In this document: piece by piece, positions 10,962 through 22,303 of the stretch
Position numbering within the stretch: position 1 is the stretch's first letter
How the letters are laid out: every line of letters begins with the position of its first letter
Assembly (NCBI GenBank): GCA_035771175.1
Contig: CM069608.1
Coordinates: forward strand, 28,458,019 to 28,522,018
Length of the DNA stretch: 64,000 bases
Direction of reading: 5' to 3'
Source: Paratinospora sagittata
Taxonomy: Eukaryota; Streptophyta; Magnoliopsida; Ranunculales; Menispermaceae
Notes under the pieces: generated by a model
What the model was told of the DNA's origin: nothing
Database searches by the model: none
Seen by the model: only the letters and a program-made list of their open reading frames with translations
Made by a program: the position numbers and the translations under genes

Positions 10962-12434
10962 ACTACTGTTACAACTCGATACAGTTTACAAGATATGAAA
11001 TGAAGTACAACTGTATCCTATGAACTATCTCTCAAATTTCTCTTTCAGCAACAATGATATATGATTAAAATAGTGCTGGAAATTTGAGTGAAAAAAAATA
11101 GTTCAGTAACCTCAAAAGGATTTTCAAAGAAAGATAGAGATTAAGCTCAATATGAAACCTTTTGAATAAATAGAGTTTCAAAGAAGGCACTTTGAAAAAC
11201 TAAAGCAGCTTAAGCTCTGAAATCAAATTAAAAATTCGACTAACTTTCAAAAGTATTTGCTTGATGAGTTTTTGGTGGTGTGGATTTTCTAAGTACTGGT
11301 ATTTGTAGACTTAGTAAAGATGAAGTTGTTGGTCATTTGAATTTGAATTTCAAAATGAACATTTACTGACAACAACTAGAATCTTTCACGAAGATGGTAA
11401 GACGATCTTCACAAACATTCTGATTCTTTCCAGATTACACGACTAAGGAAGGTTTCAGAAATCGTGATTTCATGCATCATAGGAAATCTCTGAAAAATCT
11501 AAAAAGGTTTTTGTGCATAAAAAGTTCTGAAAAAACGAATTGAAAAAGTGCACAAACACAACTTTATGACAATGTTGGATTAGCATCCTAATTGGTCAAT
11601 CAGCGTTCTGACGCATAATCTCAACTTTGTCGTTTTGTTCCTCGAGTGCGCTCATGGACCGTAAGTGTCTTGCTAAACTAAGAAGTAAAGGAGCTACAAG
11701 AATGTAAGTGTCCTGACTTACTTAACGTTAAAAACTACTTAAGTTGTGAGGGCGCTACTGAAAGGTAAGCGTCTTGACGTACTTTTAAAAACACTTAGAA
11801 ATATAAGGGCGCTAATTAATAAGTAAGCGTCCTATCGTTAAAGTATGAAAAACATAAGGGCACTACTGAAACGTAAGCGTCCTAATGCTTAAGACAATCA
11901 GCGAGCTGATGTTGAATTAACATCCTGATAAGTTCAATGGTTGACACAATGAGGGCATTACTGATAAAGTAAGCGTCCTGATGGATAATAACTTTTTCAA
12001 CCTTAAACTTTATCAGCATCCTATATGCAAGTGCAGGAAGGCGCTGCTGAAACATTAACGTCCTGTTCGAATATTTAAAGACTGATTTTAAAAATGATTT
12101 TTATGTTTCAAAAACTTAGTCAAATCTGTTAAAGTTACGATCGAATCAAACATTAAAGGATTAAGAATTTTAATTATTTGAAAAACCTTTCAAACATATC
12201 TATCAAAACATGCAATTAAGTAGATTTTGCCTAGAGTAATTTGATTGATAGATTTACATTCTAAATACTGAAATCTTGAGGGTTTGATCATTGACATTCA
12301 ATAGACTTGTAAGCTCTTCTTTTTTATCTTGATTCTTGATAGTTCCGAAACACTTAACAAGATCATTAAATACACAAACACGAGTAGTTTGGAATCATCA
12401 AAACATTCTCATTATGGGGTTCCTTGAGATAATA
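10962..12434 (-). repeat. Element C 3' LTR, U3 part only
   Basis: Matches 29537-31045 throughout, but lacks the counterpart of 29090-29536. The missing part is everything downstream of the TATA-like box in element sense (R and U5). The outer terminus reads TTATTATC instead of TGTTATC, a decayed TG. The AGCGTCCT hairpin array lies at about 11572-12070. Confidence 0.85.
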
Positions 12435-12447
12435 ATCTCCCTTTTTG
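12435..12447 (-). other. Element C polypurine tract
   Basis: The minus strand reads AAAAAGGGAGAT directly before the 3' LTR, the position expected for the plus-strand primer. The segment 12448-12821 between it and the extra ORF shows no gene. Confidence 0.65.
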
Positions 12448-12821
12448 ATGATTTCAAACACTCAAATACCATTGGGCTAAGTGACATATAGATGCATATA
12501 GTTTCTTACAATTCACATTAGCATGGTACAAATGGTTTCATTCATTTAATCAGTCATTTAATGCTCAATGCAAAACACATATCAAATTAAGAGCAAACAT
12601 ATCAATTTATATTCATTTAAAATGTCAGACGAGTATAGTTATAACATCAAGTTTTGATCGAATAAAGCATATACAAGTATAATACAATTCAGTACATTAT
12701 AGTGCAAGATAAACTCCCCTATCTTATAACTTCCCATTTGAGCTAACTTAGCCTAATGTGTACTAATGTGTACATTCTCTTCTCCCCCTTTTGAAAATAT
12801 CAAAAAATGGGTAGGTTTAGC

Positions 12822-13743
12822 TCAAACTTGAACCCTTGCCTTTTCTCTTTCTATCATCCTCCTCTTTCTTCTTCTTCGATCCATTGGAACTGGCATCCTT
12901 CTTCTTGGAGTCATCTTTGGGTTTTCTTGGTGCTCGTTGTGTCGGTGCCTATGGTGTCTTGGAACCACTAGAGCTATCTTTCTCTTTGGATAAGCTCTTA
13001 AGAAACTTTTCAACGAAAACAACTTGCATGGACTTCTTGACAAATTTTTCATGAGCTTGCTTGGACACACCAAATCTGAATGGATTTAGAGATGGACTAG
13101 GTTTGAATCCTTTTTTTTTTCTTTTAGCAAGACCCTTAGCAAATTTAGGTGAAATGGTATGACCTTTGAATTTTGACCTGACTAGATGCTTGCATTTTGG
13201 ATCTGGAAATAGTTCAGATGCAACACTAGGAGGTGGAGACACTCTTCTTGAGACTCTATGCAAAGGCTTTTCACCTGACTCATCTTCATCTTCACACTCT
13301 AGAATACCAAGAAGTGTATCAGACTCCTTAGGTTCTTGTGGCCTTGTGAATGCTGGAGCTCTTGGTGCAGATGGAACATTTGCACCCTTCTTCTCCAACA
13401 AATGAAAGAGCATGCCAAAATGTTTCATGCAGGAGGCAATGTATCAAGCAGTTGAGTGTAATCGACTGTTCATTGCCCTGAAAAGGTATTTAAAGAAACG
13501 TACTACACCTTCAACACGATTTGCAACAATTGTAACAGTGTAAGACAGATCCATTATTGAAGTGGTAAGGAATGACATCTTATTTTCTATTGTGGACATC
13601 TTCTCATAAGCTTGAGTGACCAAGTCTAGAATCTTGGTAAGCCTGCTATCTTCAGATAGTGTTGGACTAGCAGTGTGTATACTATCCTTCAAACTTGAAA
13701 TGGCCTTTAACACTGGATCAAGATCTACTTGGTTAGAGCTTGG
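12822..13743 (-). pseudogene. Element C extra ORF, C-terminal part
   Basis: This continues the extra ORF across the element B insertion. Just inside the break the frame reads SNQVDLDPVLKAISSLKDSI, followed by a heptad-like helical stretch (13444-13740). Then, after a stop, comes the frame 12949-13428 with a basic patch (KGLAKRKKKGFKP) and a Ser/Lys-rich end; a lysine-arginine tail continues to about 12822 past another stop. No enzyme motif was seen. It may bind nucleic acid, given the charge; that is inference only. Confidence 0.6.
13739..13743. repeat. Target-site duplication of element B (cttgg), left copy
   Basis: cttgg here and at 24715-24719, directly abutting TG and CA of the element. 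It shows that everything between integrated as one unit into the element C extra ORF. Confidence 0.93.
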
Positions 13744-15374
13744 TGTCACACCCCGCCAGGACGTGCCTAAACCGGCGGTACACTCACGGACGGGGCGCGC
13801 ATTTGGAACAATAATAATGGTAACAACAGAGTGCGCAGCGGAAATACAGTACACACAGTACAAATCTGATTTCATTTAATTCAGAATACTTTTGTACATA
13901 AAATGGTCAAGGGAACATACTCCCAAAATCCCCAATGAATTAAACAAAGTTTATAAATTGTGGGCCCCATAACCTGCACCCAGTCCACCCTAATTTCCTG
14001 TGAAAGATTTGATAATAATGGAGTGAGCTTAACACGCTCAGTGGGTAAATAGTGCATGAGTATAACAATTAATAAAGCATACTTCAATATCAAATATCTT
14101 AAATACACATGTGAGCATCATAATCAATCAATATGTATGTATGCATGACACCGTCTCGTACTGGTTTGATGAACGTACATCGCCTGAATTCACGTGCAGG
14201 AACGATGCTCTGGATTCACGTCCTGATGTCCCTCCCTGGGTGTAGCCGGGTTCTCATGTACATCCCTCTCCAGAGAAATATAATGAATAGCGAGCAATGC
14301 TCCTAACTATTCTATGAGTCATAAACCATATACGTCCCTAGGTGGTGATATGTATGATGCTAATGCATGAACTGGTCTAGTCTACTGGTCTGGTCTTTTC
14401 TTTGAAATTTAGACTGACTTTGGCAACGTCTGGTGATCCTTATCAGGGTCGGTATCACGACGTGCAAGATTAGGACATTCAGTATTACTGTATAAGCTGA
14501 TAGCTTTCAATAAGACCAACTAGATCAGTCCCCAGTTGAGAGGTGAGACACAAGGTCTGCTTAAATACCAATCGCCTAGAGCAGCCCGCTGCCTCCCGTT
14601 CACTATTTAAAGTTACTGAGGACAAGACCGAGTCTAGTTGAGTCAGATTGACCACAAATCCGGCATTATAACAGTGCAATACATGAATACCAAATATACA
14701 GGCATAAGTGCGGCAGTATAAACAATATATGACATAATGCAGTGTAAATAAATAGTAGACATAATAATAATTGAATGTAAACTTTAATAAAAGTTATGAA
14801 GCATGCAAACCTATGTTTCGTTCCCCAGCTTCAGATAAAAACTTCTTCTTTCAGATCTGGCGCCTTCCTCCGGATAGAACTTCGTTGCACCGCTTTCAGA
14901 TCTGGCGCTTTCCTCCGGACAGAACTTTGTTGCACCGCACCGAGAGTCTCGGACAGAGAGTCTCAAAAACTTAGAATGTGTGGAAAGAAGAAGAAATTCA
15001 CAAGAGAAGGTGATTTGGTGTGAGGAATGAGAAATGAGGAGGTTTCTTATATAGAGATTTTTGCGCCTGAACGTTCTGGCATGCGCCGAAACGTTCTGGC
15101 ATGCACCTGTACGTTCTGGCATGCGCCTGTACTTTCTGGCATGCGCCTGAACGTTCTGGCATGCCTTGCGCCTGAACGTTCTGCCATGCGCCTGAACGTT
15201 CTGCCATGCGCCTGAACATTCTGGCATGCGCTTGAACGTTTGGGCATGCATTGCGCCTGAACGTTCTGTCGTGCGCCTGAACGTTCTGGTGCGCCTGAAC
15301 GTTCTGTCGTGCGCCTGAACGTTCGTGCGTTGCCCAAATAGTAATTTTTTTTTTGTGAAATACAGGGTATTACA
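13744..15374 (-). repeat. Element B 3' LTR (1631 bp)
   Basis: The inner edge follows the polypurine tract (TGTAATACCC on the minus strand) and the outer edge is GGGGTGTGACA next to cttgg. It is about 310 bp longer than the other family LTRs (1306-1319 bp), mostly because of a tandem array at 15063-15335. A TATA box (CTATATAAG, minus strand) lies near 15048-15056, just downstream of the array in element sense, so transcription should start near 15020. Confidence 0.92.
15063..15335 (-). repeat. Tandem array, 20-bp unit, about 13 copies, abutting the LTR TATA box
   Basis: The plus strand unit is GCGCCTGAACGTTCTGGCAT with small variants and occasional 4-5-bp insertions. Each unit includes the self-complementary GAACGTTC and one or two CpGs. 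The other family copies have only one or two related blocks at this place (for example GCCCGAACCTTCAGGCGAGC near 35961). Confidence 0.93.
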
Positions 15375-15392
15375 CTCTACCCCTCTTAAAGG
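15375..15392 (-). other. Element B polypurine tract
   Basis: The minus strand reads CTTTAAGAGGGGTAGAG immediately before the LTR TG. The 15393-15613 stretch up to the pol stop is non-coding. Confidence 0.85.
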
Positions 15393-15613
15393 GATTTCGC
15401 CCTCGAAATCAAGTCAAGTAGTGATGAGGGTTATCGGCTTGAGAAGTAGCCACGAGTTGATAAGGAGGCCACTGCATGTGTGCATCACTATATCCATTGA
15501 TATTATTTTTAGACATCTGCGTAGTTATTGAAGTGAAACAATAGAGCAAGATAGGTGTAAACTATGTTTCATCCTGGGATTGATAAGTGAAAATGATACA
15601 ATGTACCACATCA

Positions 15614-16342
15614 TCAGTTGGTACTAGAAAACAATTCAGGGTATTTCTGTTTAATTGTTGCTTCTAGTTCCCATGTTATTTCCTCTACGTCGTGGTGATC
15701 CCAGAGCACTTTCACAAGTGGTATGCTACGTCGCCGTAGTTCTTGAGTTTTTCTATCTAAAATCTGGATTGCTTTCTCCTGATACGCATTTCCTTCCTCA
15801 ACCCGAACCTCGACTAAAGGGATGATATGAGAAGGATCAGGACGATACTTGCGAAGCATAGATACGTGAAAAACGTCATGAACCTTAGGCATAAATGATG
15901 GAAGGGACAGACGATAAGCAAGTTTGCCAATACGTTCAATGATCTGAAATGGACCGATATATCGCGGGGAGAGCTTGCTTTTGATGCCAAAGCGTTTGAC
16001 ACATCTTGTGGGCTGGACTTTCAAAAAAACAAAGTCCCCCTTATCAAATTCGAGAGGTTGTCTCCGCTTGTCAGCATAGCTCTTCTATCGACTTTGTGCA
16101 ACGCGAAGTCGTTCCTTTCCTAGTGTGATCTTCTCAGAAGTCTCTTGAACTAGTTCAGGGCCTAACTGCGGTCGATCTGCCATATCTAACCAGCATACCG
16201 GAGATCTGCAAGGTCGACCATAGAGAGCCTCGTATGGCGCCATGCCGATACTAGTTTGGTAGCTGTTGTTGTATGCAAACTCAGCTAGATGCAAATACTT
16301 TGCCCATCCATCATTAAAGTCCAAAATGCAGCATCGTAACAT
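15614..16342 (-). pseudogene. pol: Element B integrase C-terminus and chromodomain
   Basis: The frame runs from MLRCCILDF through NNSYQTSIGMAPYEALYGR, past a TAG at 16085-16087, to the integrase tail (KLSPRYIGPFQIIERIGKLA, PKVHDVFHVSMLRKY) and a chromodomain: ILDRKTQELRRRSIPLVKV, then WDHHDVEEITWELE. It ends at KYPELFSSTN with its natural stop at 15614-15616. In chromoviruses this module steers integration to marked chromatin. Apart from the in-frame stop the reading frame is whole. Confidence 0.88.
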
Positions 16343-16372
16343 GTCTTCTAAGATTTGGATAAGCCGCTCTGA

Positions 16373-17140
16373 CTACCCATCAATCTGAGGGTGGAAGGCT
16401 GTGCTCATAGTGATCCTAGAACCCATTCTATTCTGGAAGCTTTTCCAAAAGTTGGATGTGAATCGAGGGTCTCGATCAAAGATGATCGTGAGTGGTATGC
16501 CATGAAGCCGTACGATCTCTCTTTCATATAGTTCTGCAAGTTTGGCGGGATTATCCGTGAACTTTATTGGCAAGAAGTGTGCAGACTTTGTAAGTCTGTC
16601 AATGATAACCCAGATAGCATCTTGCCCTTTATTGTTTCGAGGTAAGGCCGTGACAAAATCCATTGCGATGTTCTCCCATTTCCATTTTCCAATAGGTAAC
16701 GGCTGGAGAAGTTCAGAGGGAAGTCTTCGTTCTGCCTTGACTTTCTGGCAAACAAGACATCGAGCAATGAAGTCTGCAATTTCCTTCTTCATTCCAGAAA
16801 ACTAGAATTGTCGCTTGACATCCTTGTACATCTTGTCACCCCCAGGATGCATAGCGTACCTCGAACAGTGCATCTCAGTAAGCACTTCTTTACGAACCGC
16901 AGGATCGTTCGGTAGGCAGAGACGTTTTTTATAGAAAACGGTGTCGTCTCCAGAGACCGACCAATGAGGAAGGTCCTGGCCGCTGAGTAGAAGGTCTCGT
17001 TTCTCCATTAACATAAGGTCATTGGCTTGAGCGGCTGAAATCTTTCGAACAAGCTCAGAGTTGACTGATAATTGAGAGAGTCGTGGTCTTGGTCCCTCTA
17101 TGTTCAGTTGTAGGTTAAAGTTCTCCAACTTTGTAGCCAA
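16373..17140 (-). pseudogene. pol: Element B integrase zinc-binding and core domains
   Basis: The zinc-finger part (16802-17140) includes RYAMHPGGDKMYKDVK. The core (16373-16792) has CLVCQKVKAER, MDFVTALPRNNKGQDAIWVI, RLTKSAHFLPIK and GIPLTIIFDRDPRFTSNFW with the catalytic aspartates. TAG at 16802-16804 replaces a tryptophan codon (TGG in the family), and TAG at 16373-16375 replaces a glutamine codon (CAG in element E). Both changes are transitions. Confidence 0.86.
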
Positions 17141-17439
17141 CTTTCCATTTCGTAGTTAAGAGTGCAAGCAACATAAGATTTTCTACTCAGGGCATCGACC
17201 ACAACATTAGCCTTTCCGGGATGGTACTGGAGTTGAAAGTCATAATCTTTCAAGAATTCCAACCATCGTCTTTGGCGGAGGTTAAGGTCTCTCTGAGTGT
17301 ATATGTACTTAAGACTCTTGTGATCTGAGAAGACCTCAAACCGTTCACCGTATAGGTAATGACGCCATAACTTTAGTGCAAATACGATATTTGCAAGTTC
17401 CAAGTCATGCGTTGGGTAATTACCCTCATGAATCTTCAA
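17104..17439 (-). pseudogene. pol: Element B RNase H, C-terminal part
   Basis: Reads [40 protein letters not shown], then the linker [20 protein letters not shown] and VVDALSRKS. It removes RNA from RNA-DNA hybrids. It begins just after a TAA (17440-17442) that replaces the CAA codon kept in element E. It loses frame near 17145, where B has one base fewer than E, so the following integrase is read in another frame. Confidence 0.85.
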
Positions 17440-19575
17440 TTATCTGGATGCATATGCAACCACTTGGCCTTCTTGCATTAGCACGACACCTAAGCTTTGG
17501 AGAGAGGCGTCGGTGTATAATGAAAATCCAATTGCATTTCTTGGAGTGATAAGTACAGGTGCTGTCGTGAGGCGTTTCTTCAATTCCTGAAATGATGCTT
17601 CACAGGCGGGATTCCAGATAAATCGCACGTTTTTTCGAGTGAGCTTGGTCATAGGTTCAGCAATATTTGAGAAGTCCTTGATGAAGCGTCTGTAATAGCC
17701 AGCCAACCCAAGAAAACTCATAATCTGAGTAACAGTGGTAAGCTGCTTCCAGTTTAAAACTGCTTTAACCTTAGAAGGATCTACCTCAATGCCATTGCCT
17801 GAAACCACATGGCCTAGGAATTGAACTCTCTTTGCCCAAAATTCGCACTTACTCAACTTTGCATACAGTTGGTGGCTCTTCAAGGTCTGGAGGACTATCT
17901 TCAAATGTATTTTATGGTCTTCCTTGGTTGAGGAATATATCAAGATGTCGTCCACAAAAACCACCACAAATCGGTCTAAGTATAACCTGAATATGCGATT
18001 CATCAAATCCATGAATGCAGCAGGTGCATTTGTTAGACCGAACGACATAACTAAGAACTCGTAATGACCGTACCGAGTTCTGAACGCCGTCTTGGTGAGG
18101 TCCGACTCTCGGATCCGGAGTTGGTGATAACCGAACCGTAAATCAATCTTAGAGAAGTATTTGACATCTCTAAGTTGGTCGAACAAGTTATCGATCTTGG
18201 GCAACAGATATCTGTTCTTGATGGTGACGTTATTCAACTTGCGATAATCGATGCACAGTCGTAACGAACCATCTTTTTTGCGAACAAACAGAACTGGAGC
18301 GCCCCAGGGTGATGAACTCTTTCGGATAAAGCCATTACTCTCTAATTCCTTAAGTTGTTTGTCTAATTCGACCAATTCGACATTTGACATTTTGTATGGT
18401 GAAATGGAGATAGGCCCTGTCCCTGGTATGAGGTTGATCTCAAAATCGAATTCCCTAACTGGAGGTAGACCAGGAAGGTCATTAAGAAAAACCGTTGGGA
18501 ATTCAGATATGACTGGAACATCATGTACTTCGAGAGGGTATAGTGCTGGTGAGTTGGTTTCATTGCCAAGGGATAGAGCTCGAAGTGGTGCCTTGAGAAG
18601 GGCAACGGTTGATTTGTGTATCCATTGCCTCGTTCCCTGAAGCTTGACCAACTCTCCTGTAGGCAAGGTTAAGTGAACTTGCTTCTTCATACATTCGATC
18701 ATTGCATCCAGTGGTGTTAACCAGTCCATGCCAAGGATGATGTCGAAGTTTTCAAAATCCATCACAAACAGATCGGCATATATGATATGTTCTGACATTC
18801 GAAGCTCACATTGAGAACACTGTAAGTTGACGTCAGCACCAGATCCAAACGGTGATGTGACATGGAGTGTGATGTTTGTGGGTTCAGGATGCAGGCCTAA
18901 ATGGCTTACCAATGTTGATGATATAAAAGAATGCGTAGCACCTGAATCAAACAAAACATGCACCATTGTATTGAACAAAGGAAAGGTACCTTCGACGACA
19001 TTGTTGTCTGGTAGGGGATGTTGAGCGATGGCGAATGCTCGGCCCTGATGCCGTTGAACCTGGTTCTGTTGGTTTTGCCTGGGTTGGGCATTAGCAGCAG
19101 GTGGTGCTTGTTGGACTGGAATAACCGGAATAGGTTGCTGGAGGTGCGGACAAAGATGTTTTACATGGCCCTTCTGGCTGCAGTTGAAACATGTCGGATG
19201 ATACTGCGGATGGTTCTGTTGGCCATGCTGATTGTTCTGCTGTCCATGCTGAATGTGGTGTCGACCACCACCTCTGCCATTGCCGTTTTGACGGCCACCT
19301 CTTCCATAACGACCTCCGCGGCCATGATTTTGGAAACCCTGATGGTTAGGGTTAGAAGGTTCAGCCGCAGGTGTTGTGGCCTCATTCTTCGAAACCGGGG
19401 CTGGGAGGGCTGGGTTTTGATTGTAGTAGGGCTTTTTCTTATTGCCCTGTTGCAAGCCTTGTTGGGAAAACATTGCAGGCCATTTGCCCTTATTCATTCG
19501 CTGTTCCTGTAAAAGCTTCTCTTGTTCAAAGCTCATGGCCTTGTCAACAACCTCTTTGTAAATCTTGAGATCCAA
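17440..19575 (-). pseudogene. gag-pol: Element B gag C-terminus, protease, reverse transcriptase and start of RNase H
   Basis: A 711-residue frame. It holds a GR-rich stretch (83-105), zinc knuckle [14 protein letters not shown] (129-142), protease site [10 protein letters not shown] (208-217) and [10 protein letters not shown] motifs [19 protein letters not shown] (422-440) and IDLRFGYHQ (477-485; usually RSGYHQ), catalytic FVDDIL (540-545), and RNase H YTDASLQ (687-693). It stops at TAA 17440-17442 within RNase H. RT itself is uninterrupted. It is fused to gag in the family, but a one-base loss near 19617 puts the gag N-terminus in a different frame. Confidence 0.9.
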
Positions 19576-20336
19576 GATCGATAAGGCTTGCCGAATGTCA
19601 TGGCGAAGGCCATTATAAATTTCTCAGTCTTATCTCGCTCCGTTGAGATGGTGGAGAGAGAGTGGACAGATAATTCATTGAATTTTCCAGCATATTCTCT
19701 GACGGTCATGGTGCCTTGGTATAGCTTAGCGAAGTCCTGTCGCTTCTGCTTCGTCACCGCGCTGGGAAAATACTCATCAATAAACATTGACTCGAACTGT
19801 TGCCAAGTCATATTGGCTATGTTGACCCGTGGGTCTTCTTTCACTGTGATCCACCATTTTTTTACTCCACCAACAAGTTGGCAGGTCGCTAGTGGAATTT
19901 TACGAGTCTCATCGACTCCCATGGCATCAAGAGCCTTCTTTGACTCATCCAGCCACTTTTTCACCTCATCAGGATCAATGGTGCCATCGAAAGTAAGAGG
20001 TTGTAGCCGCTTGTATTTAGTAATCTGATAGGTTTGAGCTTCCGACCCAAATTTTACAAGTGCTTGAACCGTGGCAACCTGACTGGCTGCAGTCTCCTGA
20101 ACGGCAGTTTGAACAGTGGCCTTCATCGCCTCAATAAATCCAGCGAAGAAGGTTTCAATGCTTGAAGGCGTGGCAACGGGTGCGGGTGGGGGTGGGGGTG
20201 GGATTGCCTGCCCAGATGGAGTGGCAGTGTCGGGTGTGGCCTGTGCTGTTGTGGGAGGCGGCGGTTCCTGAATCTCAGGAGGTGCCTCAACTGTGGGACG
20301 AACAGTACGTGGCCTTCCTCTCTTTCTTGTTTGCAT
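19533..20336 (-). pseudogene. gag: Element B gag, N-terminal and core part
   Basis: Starts at ATG 20336 (MQTRKRGRPRTVRP), preceded by a pyrimidine tract and CCAG. A Pro-rich stretch is followed by the gag core: DPDEVKKWLDESKKALDAMG, WITVKE, FIDEYFPSAV, KLYQGTMTVREYAGKFNEL. Near 19617 B lacks one base present in element E (ATTTATAA against ATTCTATAA), so the last 28 residues of this frame are wrong and the real gag continues in the frame of 17440-19575. Confidence 0.88.
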
Positions 20337-20406
20337 TTTCTCACTGGCAAGGAGAAAATAAAACCAAGATTAAGAAACTGTAGGCAAGTATAATGTTATA
20401 GTATGC

Positions 20407-21631
20407 TCAGCAACAATTTCGAGAGTACTGTAATATTAAAATCACTTATTTTTCTAAGTAGAGTGTAAAGTTGTTGTTGAGGAATCAAAGAATCTTATAT
20501 ATCTCGTATGTGTGGCCATGGTGTAAAAACAAACAAGGTTAGAACGTTTATATAATAAGTAGAAAACTTTGCAAGTATTTAAAATGATTTGGTCCTGGTT
20601 TTTGTGAACATACATATATTTCATTGAAAATCCATACGAGTCATAAGAATTCTAAGATTTGCCTCGGTAAATAGCCTGAGCTAACGTTCTATCGCAATCT
20701 TATGCATTCAGACGCTTACTCTTAGTCTTTTCGATTATTATCCAAGTTCATGTATCCCATACCACATGAATTTAGTAATAAGGGTGTCAACCAAGTTAAG
20801 TTGTATGAACACGATCTCTAAAAATATTGGTTGAATAGAAGTTCACTAATAGTATCGTCCAAAGTTACTCGTCCCATACCGTGTAAACTTAGTGATAATA
20901 TTAGTAATACAACTTTCTCCAAATGTTTCTTTTCATACAAGGTCATGGGTTTTCTTACTTCTACATTTTATTTAGTATCCTCCAATTTTGTTGTGTCCCA
21001 TACCACTCTAAAGTTAGTGATACAAAAGAAAAAATGGTTGTAAGTCGGCCCACCAAAGATAGTCTTTAAACAAAACAATTTCATTTATATATATCAAAGA
21101 AAAGTTTACAATGCCAGTAATTAATTGTGACTTTCTTGTCTACTACCGCTCCTTCGGGATCTACTGCTACGTACAGAACAACTACTAACGGAAGGTTGAG
21201 AGTGTGCACGCTCTGCGTCGGAGTTTTGCAACCGAGTTAATATATTATTGTGGCTCTCTCTCAGTGTAGCAATATTGGATGCCATTTCATCTAACCGTTC
21301 AAGTAGGTTAGTCGGTTGTCCCATTGGTGGTTAATGGGTCGTTTGTCTCGTAGGAGAAGGGTAGGCCATAGACATTGGGGGAAAGTATTGGGTCATAGGT
21401 GGAAAGTAGTTGTTTTGATTGTGCGGGGACCCCTAACTGGAACCCCATGGAGATTTGGATTTGTTTGTGGTGAAAAAGGTTGAAACAATGGGCTTATCGG
21501 GATGTTTTGTCCTCCAAGATTTGGTGACGCCCAATATCGTTGTTGTTGGTTCACAGCAACTTGTGGAACTGGCCGATACTGTACCGTAGGAGTTGGAAAT
21601 CCTTGGTATGAAGTGGTGCCTGGAATGGGCA
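20407..21631 (-). repeat. Left arm of the 1225-bp inverted repeat in element B
   Basis: Reverse-complements 23373-24597 with only scattered differences (about 3-4% by eye over the parts compared). In the element's normal sense (minus) it holds the end of the extra ORF (21121-21631) and the roughly 780-bp spacer before gag. Confidence 0.93.
21121..21631 (-). pseudogene. Element B extra ORF tail, normal-sense copy
   Basis: Only the C-terminal part of the extra ORF is present in normal sense: IPGTTSYQGFPTPTVQY and then PNLGGQNIPISPLFQPF in 21393-21632, and in 21121-21324 MGQPTNLLERLDEMASNIAT followed by an Arg/Ser-rich end (SSCSVRSSRSRRSGSR). Upstream it breaks at the palindrome centre into an inverted LTR tip, so it has no start. 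Confidence 0.8.
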
Positions 21632-21689
21632 TGCGCGCCCCGTCAGTGAGTGTACCGCCGGTTTAGGCGCGTCCGGGCGGGGTGTGACA
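21631..21689 (+). repeat. LTR 3' tip in inverted orientation at the palindrome centre
   Basis: The plus strand ATGCGCGCCCCGTCAGTGAG...GGGTGTGACA equals the last 59 bp of the family LTR (compare the reverse complement of 13744-13800). It is joined directly to the extra ORF tail with a one-to-few-base overlap. Confidence 0.9.
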
Positions 21690-21694
21690 TTTAA

Positions 21695-21706
21695 TGGTAT
21701 CAGAGT
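21695..21706 (+). other. tRNA-Met primer-binding site on the plus strand
   Basis: TGGTATCAGAGT, five bases after the LTR tip ends. It confirms that 21631-24597 is an antiparallel copy of the start of the element. The equivalent site in element E is decayed. Confidence 0.9.
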
Positions 21707-22303
21707 GTACGGTCCACGGCCCGCCCAAGTCCACCAAATTAGGGGAAGAAATATTTTATTAGATATATATATTTCTAAAACTATATATACATATGTCAAT
21801 TATATATAGTTGAGATTTGTATTAAATATATATCTAGAAAACTATATGATTTTTATATAGTTTGATTTTAATATACATATAGTCATGATTTATTAGAAAA
21901 AAAAAAATTCGAAAAAAAATTTGTTTTTCGAAAAAAATAAAAATAAAATTGAAAAAAATTATTTGATATATCTAAAACTATATATATATATATATATGAA
22001 TTATTTATATAGTTAAGATTTGGATTAAAAACAACTATATATGATTTTTATATAGTTTAATTTCAAATATATATATATATATAGTTGATTTATGGGAACT
22101 ATAGTTATCATTAAATATGTCTATACATTCCTATGTGAATACGACATATATACATCAAATCACTAATGAAGAAAATTTCATGATGGCATAAACATCAAAA
22201 GAAAACTCGAAAATAATGTCTAGCAGACAAGGCATAAAACTTAAAAATGTTAGGAATATATTTTGTGTCTTTCACGCAAATTTATTTTCCTTTCAGCAAA
22301 AGA
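21707..22303 (+). other. AT-rich leader between primer site and extra ORF
   Basis: Non-coding, with several repeats of TTTATATAGTTTGATTTT-like and CTATATATATAT words. It ends in a pyrimidine tract and CAG (TTTTCCTTTCAG, about 22286-22297) seven bases before the ATG, which looks like a 3' splice site. Confidence 0.6.

Noticed and set aside
13444..13875. 143-codon minus-strand frame
   Set aside because: A chance fusion of the element B LTR end with the element C extra ORF across the insertion point; only the part below 13743 belongs to the ORF.
18251..18640. Plus-strand frame of 129 codons opposite RT (also 39046-39432, 413-832 and 61630-61863)
   Set aside because: Recurs because conserved RT sequence leaves the opposite strand open; no independent features.
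19018..19512. 164-codon plus-strand frame
   Set aside because: Lies opposite the gag zinc knuckle and Gly/Gln-rich region; leucine-rich only because of the complementary bias.
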